Shown here piece after piece: positions 27,801 to 35,527 of a DNA stretch of 59,378 nucleotides. The stretch is from Balneolaceae bacterium (GTDB lineage: Bacteria; Bacteroidota; Rhodothermia; Balneolales; Balneolaceae), in NCBI GenBank assembly GCA_007118695.1, contig SKRC01000074.1, positions 1 through 59,378 of the forward strand, in the 5' to 3' direction. A program made the translations under genes and the position numbers. The stretch's first letter is position 1. Every line of letters starts with the position of its first letter. The notes below the pieces were generated by a model. It searched no databases. It saw only the letters and a program-made list of their open reading frames with translations, and was not told where the DNA came from.

Positions 27801-29480
27801 ATGATCGTACGCGTAGAGCAGCTGAATCCAACCATTGGCGATATAAAGGGTAATGTGGAGCGGATTTTCGAGGCACTTAAGCTTGCCGAAAAACAACAGG
27901 TAGATTTGCTGATTCTTCCGGAAATGGTTCTGACCGGCTATCCGGTGCAGGATTTACTGGAAAATGAAGCATTCAGGGAGGCCTGTTACGAGGCTAACAA
28001 AAAAATAATCAAACAGACCGGAAGTACAGCTTTGTTGTTTGGAAGCCTTACAAAAAACCTGTCTGGCCTTGGCAGAAAAATCTTTAATTCTGCCATTTTA
28101 TGCAGTCAGGGGGGGGTTCTTGGACAAGCCAACAAGACCCTCCTGCCCACCTACGATATATTCGACGATCTGCGTTATTTTGAACCCAATAAAGAGTTCA
28201 GGTGCCTGGAGTATAAAGGAGTGAAACTCGGGGTGACGATATGTGAAGATATCTGGTACAACCAAAATGAGGTGCAGTACCATCATTATGAGGTCAATCC
28301 GGCAGCGGAATTGAAATCCCGGGGCGCCAGGGTTATCATTAACATTTCAGCTTCCCCCTTTACTAAATCCAAACATCAGAATCGCCTCCAGATGCTGCAA
28401 AAACATGCCAAAGAGTTATCCCTGCCGGTATTTTACAGCAACCAGGCCGGGGCTCACACCGATGTAGTGTTCGATGGCGATTCCCTTGTTTTGGATGCCA
28501 AAGGAAACCTGACAGCAATTACAGAACCATTCAAGCCCGGTTTTGTGGACATAAATTGGGATCCGGAGACCGGTGCGGTTGAATCCCTGGTGCCTTTGAA
28601 AAACATTTCGACAGACAAGTTTTCCCGTATGCTGGGAGCCATCAAGTGTGGAATCAGGGATTATCTGGATAAGACCGGAATTTCAGACAAGGCGGTTTTC
28701 GGGCTGAGCGGGGGCGTTGACTCTGCATTGGTCTCCGTGTTGGCTGTGGAAGCCCTGGGCAAAGAACATGTGACTGCACTCTCCATGCCGAGTGAATTTT
28801 CCAGTAAAGGCAGCGTAGATGATGCGGTGAAACTGGCTGAAAACCTGGGGATCAGGCTTCACCAAATCCCGGTAAAGGAGTTATACGAAACCTATTTAAA
28901 AACCCTGGAGCCATTGTTCAGTCAAACGGACTTTGGGGTGGCGGAAGAAAACCTGCAAAGCAGAATACGGGGCGCCCTGCTGATGGCCTATTCCAACAAA
29001 TTCGGGCCGATATTGTTTGCAACCGGTAATAAATCGGAACTGGCAGTCGGTTATGCGACTCTTTATGGAGATATGAATGGGGGGTTGAATCCGATCGGAG
29101 ATCTCTATAAAACCGAGGTATTCCAATTTTGTGAATGGCTGAACAGGGAATATTATCAAAAAGAGATGATTCCCCGCAAAATTATTGAAAAACCGCCTAG
29201 TGCGGAGCTGCGTCCCGGCCAAAAGGATACGGATTCACTTCCTGACTATGAAATACTGGATGATATCCTGTGGAGATACATAGAATTGCAGCAGGATGTG
29301 GAAAAAATCGTAGCTGAAGGAGCCTACGAGAAGGCCATCGTCAAGAAAGTCATCAAAATGACAGATTTCAGTGAATTTAAGCGATATCAGGCACCGCCAA
29401 TCATCAAACTGTCTTCAAAATCATTCGGAATTGGCCGCAGATGGCCCATGGTTCAGGGCTGGACCGCCCAAAACAGCTAA
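27801..29480 (+). CDS. nadE: glutamine-dependent NAD+ synthetase
   Basis: A 559-residue two-domain enzyme making NAD+ from nicotinic acid adenine dinucleotide, ATP and glutamine. The N-terminal nitrilase-type glutaminase has the Glu-Lys-Cys triad in LILPEMVLTGYP, NKTLLPTYDIFDD and GVTICEDIWYN. The C-terminal synthetase has the P-loop FGLSGGVDSALV and downstream GNKSELAVGYATLYGDMNGG. Length and domain order are normal. It starts 3 nt after the amidohydrolase. Confidence 0.96.
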   Translation: MIVRVEQLNPTIGDIKGNVERIFEALKLAEKQQVDLLILPEMVLTGYPVQDLLENEAFREACYEANKKIIKQTGSTALLFGSLTKNLSGLGRKIFNSAILCSQGGVLGQANKTLLPTYDIFDDLRYFEPNKEFRCLEYKGVKLGVTICEDIWYNQNEVQYHHYEVNPAAELKSRGARVIINISASPFTKSKHQNRLQMLQKHAKELSLPVFYSNQAGAHTDVVFDGDSLVLDAKGNLTAITEPFKPGFVDINWDPETGAVESLVPLKNISTDKFSRMLGAIKCGIRDYLDKTGISDKAVFGLSGGVDSALVSVLAVEALGKEHVTALSMPSEFSSKGSVDDAVKLAENLGIRLHQIPVKELYETYLKTLEPLFSQTDFGVAEENLQSRIRGALLMAYSNKFGPILFATGNKSELAVGYATLYGDMNGGLNPIGDLYKTEVFQFCEWLNREYYQKEMIPRKIIEKPPSAELRPGQKDTDSLPDYEILDDILWRYIELQQDVEKIVAEGAYEKAIVKKVIKMTDFSEFKRYQAPPIIKLSSKSFGIGRRWPMVQGWTAQNS

Positions 29481-29499
29481 TCAAAGGGCTTTTTTGGGT

Positions 29500-29526
29500 A
29501 TAAATTTTTTAATGCAAAAAATTTAT
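29500..29526. other. perfect AT-only inverted repeat between nadE and mltD-like gene
   Basis: ATAAATTTTTT (29500-29510), loop AATGC, AAAAAATTTAT (29516-29526): 11 bp of perfect A/T pairing. It could act as a weak bidirectional terminator or a protein site. Just downstream, TTGAAT (29548-29553) and TATACT (29569-29574), 15 bp apart, could be a promoter for the next gene. Confidence 0.4.
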
Positions 29527-29590
29527 CACTTCTTTCCATAAAACAGATTGAATCATTAATTTAGTCGATATACTATCTAATTCTATAGAC

Positions 29591-31609
29591 ATGAAAAAAA
29601 TGATACGGCTCCTACTCATCTTCTGCATACTAACTGTACCTGCTTTTGCCCAGGATAATGGTAACAATCTGGATGAGATTCCAATCCAGAAAAAACTATT
29701 GCCATATGCCAATCCGCTTGGCCTGGACGTTGAGGCAGGAGAAGAACAGATTCAGGAAATCCAGACACTGGAACTGAATGAACGTGAAATCCTTGAACGG
29801 ATAACAAATACTTATCGAATTCATTTATCAGCAATTGAAGCCCAGTCGAATGATGACCCGGCAACGGCTGAAAATTATATCAATGATGCGATCTCAAACC
29901 TTCAGGCTCTTATGGACGACTATCCGGAAATCCAGAGCAGCAGCCGGTTCAGGGAACTCTATCGTTCGGTTATCTCGGAATACAAAGAGTTTTATGGCAT
30001 CACCGGCCCAATAAATGAGGTGGAAGGAGAAATATTTGCCATCCAGGAAGAACTTTTTTCCGAAATGGATGACTGGATGGCTGAAGAATATTCTATGCCC
30101 GAGAATGTATCGTTCGAAAATACCCAGGTTCCACTGGTTCAAAATCAACAGGTAAGCCGTCATCTTGTTTATTACACTTTGCGAAGGCCGGAGGTCATGG
30201 ACCGGTGGCTGGAAAGGTCGGAAAAGTATTTTCCGATGATGATTGAAATTTTTGAGGAAGAAGGGACACCAACCGAACTGGTACACCTTTCGATGATTGA
30301 AAGCGGACTGGTCCCTACTGCAAGAAGCTGGGCGGCAGCTGTCGGCCTCTGGCAGTTTATAAGGGCAACGGGTGCAATGTACGGGCTGGAAGTGAACTGG
30401 TGGATTGATGAAAGACGTGACCCTGTGAAATCTACGCGTGCCGCTGCGCGACACCTGAAAGATTTGCACAACATCTGGGGTGACTGGCACCTGGCCCTGG
30501 CCAATTATAACATTAGTCCGCGAGGATTGAGAAGGGCGATTAACGCTGCCGGCGGTGTCGAGGATTATTGGGCAGCCTTTCCCTACCTGCCGCGGGAGAC
30601 CCGTGGTTATGTGCCGGGTTATATCGCGGCTACAATGATTGCAATGAATCCCGAGGAGTTTGGCTTTCAAAGAAACTACGGAGGGGAACCATGGAGTTTC
30701 GATGTGGTCGAGGTTGCCGGATTGATGCCGCTGGATAAACTGGCAGAAGCCGCCGGTCTTACAACCCAGGAACTCAAGGAGTATAATCCTGAACTGTTGC
30801 GTTGGGCAACACCTCCTGGGGAGTCTTATCCGTTGAAAATTCCAACCGGTATCAGGGATGACTTTTTAGCCGCCTACGAGGAGATTCCCCGGGAAGAACG
30901 CTCCCAGGATGTGGCCATGCATACCGTCAGCCGTGGTGAAAATCTGGGTCAGATTGCCCGTCAATACGGAACATCCGTCAATGCACTCTTTTCGACCAAT
31001 GAGAATCTGAGTACGACCATTCATCCGGGGCAGACAATTGTCGTGCCTATTCAGGGTGGATCCATGGAACGCATAGCTGCCGACCGGCCATCCAATTCAC
31101 CTTCCGCAGCCCCCGCTACAAGGCAGCGGGCACAGCAGCAGCCTCAGGCGCAGGCCCCTGCCAATACCACGGCAGTCACTTACACTGTGAAAAGCGGGGA
31201 TACCATCGGACATATCGCTGAGTGGTTCGATGTGAGAGCCTGGCAGATCAGAGCCTGGAACGGTATTGGAAACATCATCCGCGGGGGTCAGCGATTAACT
31301 GTTCATGTCCCTAACAACAGGGTCGATTTTTACAGACAGATGGATAACCTGACATTTAGTCAAAAAGAGGAGTTGCAGCGCTTGCAGCGACAGGGACAGA
31401 ATATATACAACCACAGCCTTGTTTCGTCATCTGAATCTGACCGGGAATCGAACGGTGAAACCGTTACGTACACCGTTCAGCGTAACGATACACTTACAGA
31501 TATCGCTCGAAGTTTTGGTGTATCTGTTGCGGATATTCAAAGGTTAAATGATCTCAGAGGCACACGAATTTATGCCGGACAAACGTTGGAGATCAGAACC
31601 ACACAATAA
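29591..31609 (+). CDS. MltD-like lytic murein transglycosylase with three LysM domains
   Basis: A 672-residue exported peptidoglycan-cleaving enzyme. Signal peptide 1-20 (ends PAFAQ). A goose-type/SLT transglycosylase domain has the catalytic Glu in MIESGLVPTARSW (Glu 237), followed by AVGLWQFIRATGAMYGL, ARHLKDLHNIWGDWHLALA and NYNISPRGLRRAI. Three LysM peptidoglycan-binding repeats follow: HTVSRGENLGQIARQYG, YTVKSGDTIGHIAEWFD and YTVQRNDTLTDIARSFG, with a Pro/Gln-rich linker between the first two. It heads a forward run of envelope genes and is followed by a protease gene 20 nt later. MltD versus a related LysM transglycosylase is a judgement. Confidence 0.92.
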   Translation: MKKMIRLLLIFCILTVPAFAQDNGNNLDEIPIQKKLLPYANPLGLDVEAGEEQIQEIQTLELNEREILERITNTYRIHLSAIEAQSNDDPATAENYINDAISNLQALMDDYPEIQSSSRFRELYRSVISEYKEFYGITGPINEVEGEIFAIQEELFSEMDDWMAEEYSMPENVSFENTQVPLVQNQQVSRHLVYYTLRRPEVMDRWLERSEKYFPMMIEIFEEEGTPTELVHLSMIESGLVPTARSWAAAVGLWQFIRATGAMYGLEVNWWIDERRDPVKSTRAAARHLKDLHNIWGDWHLALANYNISPRGLRRAINAAGGVEDYWAAFPYLPRETRGYVPGYIAATMIAMNPEEFGFQRNYGGEPWSFDVVEVAGLMPLDKLAEAAGLTTQELKEYNPELLRWATPPGESYPLKIPTGIRDDFLAAYEEIPREERSQDVAMHTVSRGENLGQIARQYGTSVNALFSTNENLSTTIHPGQTIVVPIQGGSMERIAADRPSNSPSAAPATRQRAQQQPQAQAPANTTAVTYTVKSGDTIGHIAEWFDVRAWQIRAWNGIGNIIRGGQRLTVHVPNNRVDFYRQMDNLTFSQKEELQRLQRQGQNIYNHSLVSSSESDRESNGETVTYTVQRNDTLTDIARSFGVSVADIQRLNDLRGTRIYAGQTLEIRTTQ

Positions 31610-31629
31610 GCAGCAGTGATTTAGCAATT

Positions 31630-33276
31630 ATGAGACGTAGTCGCCTGATTCTTGTAGTATCTTTACTAGTGGTATTTTCTGTCCTTACGGCAGCGATTAA
31701 ATCAGGCGATATCTACTTCCAGATCAAAAAACAGCTGACGATTTTCAGTGATGTGTACAAGGAAATCGCCACGCTTTATGTGGATGAACTACCTCCTGAA
31801 GCACTGATGAAAAACGGGATAAATTCCATGCTGGATGCCCTTGATCCCTACACCACATTTGTAGATGAAGGACAGCAGCAACAGATGGAGATTCTCTCGA
31901 CCGGCACGTATGGTGGAATCGGCCTTGACGCCGGTTACAGGGGCGAGAGAATCGTCGTAATTGCGCCTTATGATGGGTATCCGGCTTCAAGAGCAGGTAT
32001 TCGGCCCGGGGATATTATCCTGGAAATCGATGGTGTATCAACGGTAGGGATGGACCCGGAAGAGGTTCAACAGCTCACAATCGGCGATATCGGTACTTCG
32101 ATTTCCCTGAAAATTGAAAGAAGGGGAATTGATCAACCCATTGAATTTGAATTGGAAAGAGAGCGGATTGAGGTAAAAAATATTGCTTATTCTGAACTGA
32201 TAGGCGAAAATTCGGATGTCGGCTACATTCAACTGACGCGTTTCGGGCAAAATACTGCCGAGGAATTACGCGATCAGCTGATCAAATTCAGGGAAGAAAG
32301 CGGTATGAACGGATTGATACTGGATCTCAGAAACAATCCGGGCGGACTGTTGAATGAGGCGGTTCATGTCGTTGATAAATTTATCGATCCCGGTGAACTT
32401 GTTGTAGAGACGCGGGGAAGGCTGAGAGATCAGAGCAATTCATATTATACCGAAGAACCGCCACTATTTGAGGATTTACCTATGGTGATCCTGTTGAACA
32501 GTGGAAGTGCCAGTGCATCGGAAGTGGTTGCCGGGGCACTTCAGGATCTTGACAGGGCAGTGATCCTGGGTGAAACCAGTTTTGGCAAAGGGCTGGTTCA
32601 AACCATACGGCCGCTTTCTTACAATACCTCCTTGCGGCTCACCGTATCCAGGTATTATACACCCAGCGGCCGAAGCATTCAGTCCATCGATTATACCCGC
32701 GATAACGGCAGCGCGGATCAACTGCTGCCGGAAGGCCAAAGGCGGGAGTTTGAAACAAGAAACGGGCGGAAAGTCTACGAAGGAGCCGGTATAGAGCCGG
32801 ATATAACAATTGAAACACCTTCTGCCTCACTGCTCGAAACCACCATTCAACAGAAAAACCTGGCCTTCTTTTTTATCAGTGACTATATTTCCGATCATTC
32901 GGTGGACCAGGAGAGTGAATTTCCGGATAATATGTACCAACTATTTGTTGAATATCTGCAAGAGGAAGATTTTAATTTCGAAACTTCCGCTGACCGCTAT
33001 ATCAAAGAATTAAAAAAATCGGAAGAACATTTTTCTGAATCGGATAAAGCAAGAGAGTTGCTCCGAGAGCTTGAGGAATTGGTAAATGAACAGAAAAAAT
33101 TGAGCCTGGCGGAAAACCGGGAACAATTGGAAAATGCATTAAAGCTGGAGTGGATCTCCGGGACAAGAGGGGGGACGGAAAAAATACAGGAATCGTTGCC
33201 GCTGGACCTTGTCATTACTGAAAGCTTATCCATATTATCAAATCAAGACAGATATAAAGAGGTTTTAAGCAACTGA
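31630..33276 (+). CDS. S41-family C-terminal processing protease with PDZ domain
   Basis: A 548-residue periplasmic protease with an N-terminal hydrophobic signal/anchor (5-22, LILVVSLLVVFSVLTAA). Residues about 80-165 form a PDZ domain (YGGIGLDAGYRGERIVVI, ASRAGIRPGDIILEIDGV). The catalytic Ser-Lys dyad lies in NSGSASASEVVAGALQDL and TSFGKGLVQ. Relatives trim the C-termini of envelope proteins and hydrolases. About 150 C-terminal residues after GAGIEPDITIE form a charged extension common in Bacteroidota versions. It lies within the lytic transglycosylase-to-PHP gene run and is tightly followed (2 nt) by the PHP gene. Confidence 0.92.
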   Translation: MRRSRLILVVSLLVVFSVLTAAIKSGDIYFQIKKQLTIFSDVYKEIATLYVDELPPEALMKNGINSMLDALDPYTTFVDEGQQQQMEILSTGTYGGIGLDAGYRGERIVVIAPYDGYPASRAGIRPGDIILEIDGVSTVGMDPEEVQQLTIGDIGTSISLKIERRGIDQPIEFELERERIEVKNIAYSELIGENSDVGYIQLTRFGQNTAEELRDQLIKFREESGMNGLILDLRNNPGGLLNEAVHVVDKFIDPGELVVETRGRLRDQSNSYYTEEPPLFEDLPMVILLNSGSASASEVVAGALQDLDRAVILGETSFGKGLVQTIRPLSYNTSLRLTVSRYYTPSGRSIQSIDYTRDNGSADQLLPEGQRREFETRNGRKVYEGAGIEPDITIETPSASLLETTIQQKNLAFFFISDYISDHSVDQESEFPDNMYQLFVEYLQEEDFNFETSADRYIKELKKSEEHFSESDKARELLRELEELVNEQKKLSLAENREQLENALKLEWISGTRGGTEKIQESLPLDLVITESLSILSNQDRYKEVLSN

Positions 33277-33278
33277 AT

Positions 33279-34133
33279 TTGGGAAAAGCTGATTTACATA
33301 TTCATACTACGGCATCTGATGGTACATGTGCTCCCGGCGAAATTGTGGAGCTGGCCAGGTCCAAGTCGCTCAATACGATTGCCATTACAGACCACGATTC
33401 AATTGATGGGTACCTGGAGGCAAGAAAATCCGCCGAGGAACATTCTGTAAGGTTGATACCCGGTGTAGAAATCACCGCCCATTACGCTGGCAAGGAAATA
33501 CATGTTCTCGGATACAATTTCGACCCGTATAAGAATGAATTCATACAGTTTCTCAAAAAACAACGCATGGCCCGGCTCAACAGGATGGAGCAGATACTGG
33601 ATCACCTGAGAAGTAAACAGGGTATTGATATTACCATTGATGAAGTTAAAGCACAGGCAAAAAGTACTAATGTAGGGCGGCCGCATGTGGCGCAGATCAT
33701 GATCAAAAAGAAAGTGGTTGCATCCATAGCCGAAGCATTTATTCGGTATCTTGGTTTGCCGCTGATTGAAAAAATCAAAATTTCATACGCCGGACTGGAA
33801 GAAGTGATAGAGAAAATTTCTGAAGCCGGTGGCGCTTCCTCCCTTGCGCATCCGGGCCCTCTCTACACAATGGATGAAGTTGAAGAGTATCTGGACTATG
33901 GGCTTGATGGAATTGAATGTATGCATCCCGGTCATAGTTTTGAGGAGCAAAAAAAATTTATAAGCCTGGCTCAAGCCCGGGATTTGTTGATTACCGGCGG
34001 GAGTGATTTCCACGGTAACGGCAGGGAATACGATCCTTATTTTGGCATTGTGACACTAAGTGAAAAATACGTTGCCGGCATTGACCGGATGACCCGGCAG
34101 AGAAAGAAATTGCAAATGGACATGGGAATATGA
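33279..34133 (+). CDS. PHP-domain phosphoesterase (YciV/RNase AM type), TTG start
   Basis: A 284-residue metal-dependent phosphoesterase. PHP motifs: ADLHIHTTASDGT, AITDHDSIDGY, PGVEITAHYAGKEIHVLGY, SLAHPG and GGSDFHG. YciV-type members hydrolyse 3',5'-nucleoside bisphosphates and trim rRNA 5' ends; this identity is inferred from length and motif set. The start is TTG at 33279, two nt after the S41 gene stop. Its last codons overlap the ribH start (ATGA, 34130-34133), indicating translational coupling. Confidence 0.85.
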   Translation: MGKADLHIHTTASDGTCAPGEIVELARSKSLNTIAITDHDSIDGYLEARKSAEEHSVRLIPGVEITAHYAGKEIHVLGYNFDPYKNEFIQFLKKQRMARLNRMEQILDHLRSKQGIDITIDEVKAQAKSTNVGRPHVAQIMIKKKVVASIAEAFIRYLGLPLIEKIKISYAGLEEVIEKISEAGGASSLAHPGPLYTMDEVEEYLDYGLDGIECMHPGHSFEEQKKFISLAQARDLLITGGSDFHGNGREYDPYFGIVTLSEKYVAGIDRMTRQRKKLQMDMGI

Positions 34134-34609
34134 AGGAAGAGGTTACAGGCAGTGCAGATTGGAAGAGCATAAGGGTGGGAATTGCCGCAGCACGGTGGAA
34201 TTCCATGATCACGGATGAGATGGTAGAGGGGGCTGAGGCAGCCCTGCGCAGCAAGGGTATTCCGGAGGAGAACATCATCCTTGTCAGGTGTCCGGGATCC
34301 TATGAACTTCCGCTTGCTTGCAAACAGCTGTTGGAGCACCTTGAAATGGACGGAGTCGTTGCAATCGGTGCTGTAATCCGCGGAGATACCCCGCATTTTG
34401 AATATGTATGTGATGCGGTTAACCGCGGAATTATGGATCTGAATCTCGAATACAACCGTCCGGTTGCATTCGGAGTATTAACCACAGATAACGTTGAACA
34501 GGCCATGCAACGGTCAAGCAAGGATGAGGGAAACAAAGGGGCTGAAGCTGCGTTAGCACTCTGTGAGATGATCGAGTTGAGCAGAACATTGCGTAAAATG
34601 AAGAAGTAA
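34130..34609 (+). CDS. ribH: 6,7-dimethyl-8-ribityllumazine synthase
   Basis: A 159-residue enzyme that condenses 5-amino-6-ribitylamino-uracil with dihydroxybutanone phosphate in the penultimate riboflavin step. Motifs: AARWNSMITDEMVEGA, VRCPGSYELPLACKQL, VAIGAVIRGDTPHFEYVCD (with the catalytic His in the GDTPHF segment) and VAFGVLTTDNVEQAM. Normal length. It overlaps the PHP gene by four bases. No other riboflavin genes and no FMN riboswitch leader are seen in the window. Confidence 0.95.
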   Translation: MKEEVTGSADWKSIRVGIAAARWNSMITDEMVEGAEAALRSKGIPEENIILVRCPGSYELPLACKQLLEHLEMDGVVAIGAVIRGDTPHFEYVCDAVNRGIMDLNLEYNRPVAFGVLTTDNVEQAMQRSSKDEGNKGAEAALALCEMIELSRTLRKMKK

Positions 34610-34678
34610 TTTTAACTTGATAAAGGACTGTCAAAAATCTAATTTGCAAGGCTTGAACCATATAAATTCCGGATCAGA

Positions 34679-35506
34679 TTGGAATCGTATTCATTAACAA
34701 ATAAAGAGCAAACCAAAGCCGACAGGCTGAAGCAGAAGGAGATTTCCGAGTGTGGGACTATTCCTGAGCACATAGCCATTATTATGGATGGGAATGGCAG
34801 GTGGGCGAAAGGAAAGGGCAATGTCCGGGTTTATGGACATAAGGCCGGAGTCGATTCTGTCAGGGATATTACCGAGGCTTGTGCTCAGCTGGGGGTTAAA
34901 TATTTAACATTATATGCATTCTCCACAGAAAACTGGGGCCGGCCGAGCAATGAAGTCAATGCCCTGATCAAACTCCTTGTCCATACCTTGCGAACAGAGG
35001 CAGATAAACTGCATGAAAATAACATAAAACTCTCAACGATCGGTCAGATCGAGAGGTTTCCCAATCGATGCCAGGAAGAACTGCTCGATGCCATCCAGCT
35101 GACCAAAGACAACGACAGGATGCAGCTTTGCCTGGCGTTGAGCTACTCGGGCAGGTGGGATATCACCGAGGCAGTCAAGAAAATGGGTGAAAAAATAAAG
35201 AATGGCGAACTCGATCCCGAAGAGATCGACGATAAGTTAATCGATGAACATCTTTCCACTGCCAGGATCCCGGATCCCGACCTGATCATACGTACAAGCG
35301 GTGAATACAGGCTCAGTAATTTCCTGTTATGGCAATTGGCTTATTCGGAGTTATTTATAACGAATACTTTTTGGCCGGAATTCAGAAGAGATGAACTTTA
35401 TCAGGCAATATTATCCTTCCAGCTTCGTGAACGTAGGTACGGGAAAATTGATAAAGGTCATACGGGTTCCTTTACAAACAAAATTATCAATCATATTACC
35501 TCTTAA
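34679..35506 (+). CDS. uppS: undecaprenyl-diphosphate synthase (isoprenyl transferase), TTG start
   Basis: A cis-prenyltransferase that builds the C55 lipid carrier for peptidoglycan and other wall polymers. Motifs: HIAIIMDGNGRWAKGKG (catalytic Asp), GHKAGVDSV, YAFSTENWGRPSNEV, LIIRTSGEYRLSNFLLWQ, and TNTFWPEF. The start is TTG at 34679 (275 residues); the first 30 residues are a charged extension before the family domain, and an ATG in frame (MDGNGRW) would delete the first motif. bamA follows after 21 nt, the order common in Bacteroidota. Confidence 0.95.
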   Translation: MESYSLTNKEQTKADRLKQKEISECGTIPEHIAIIMDGNGRWAKGKGNVRVYGHKAGVDSVRDITEACAQLGVKYLTLYAFSTENWGRPSNEVNALIKLLVHTLRTEADKLHENNIKLSTIGQIERFPNRCQEELLDAIQLTKDNDRMQLCLALSYSGRWDITEAVKKMGEKIKNGELDPEEIDDKLIDEHLSTARIPDPDLIIRTSGEYRLSNFLLWQLAYSELFITNTFWPEFRRDELYQAILSFQLRERRYGKIDKGHTGSFTNKIINHITS

Positions 35507-35527
35507 CTTATTACTGATTTTAATCGC

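Noticed and set aside
34130-34609. FMN riboswitch for ribH
   Set aside because: The gene starts within the preceding gene (ATGA overlap), so there is no leader in which a riboswitch could lie.
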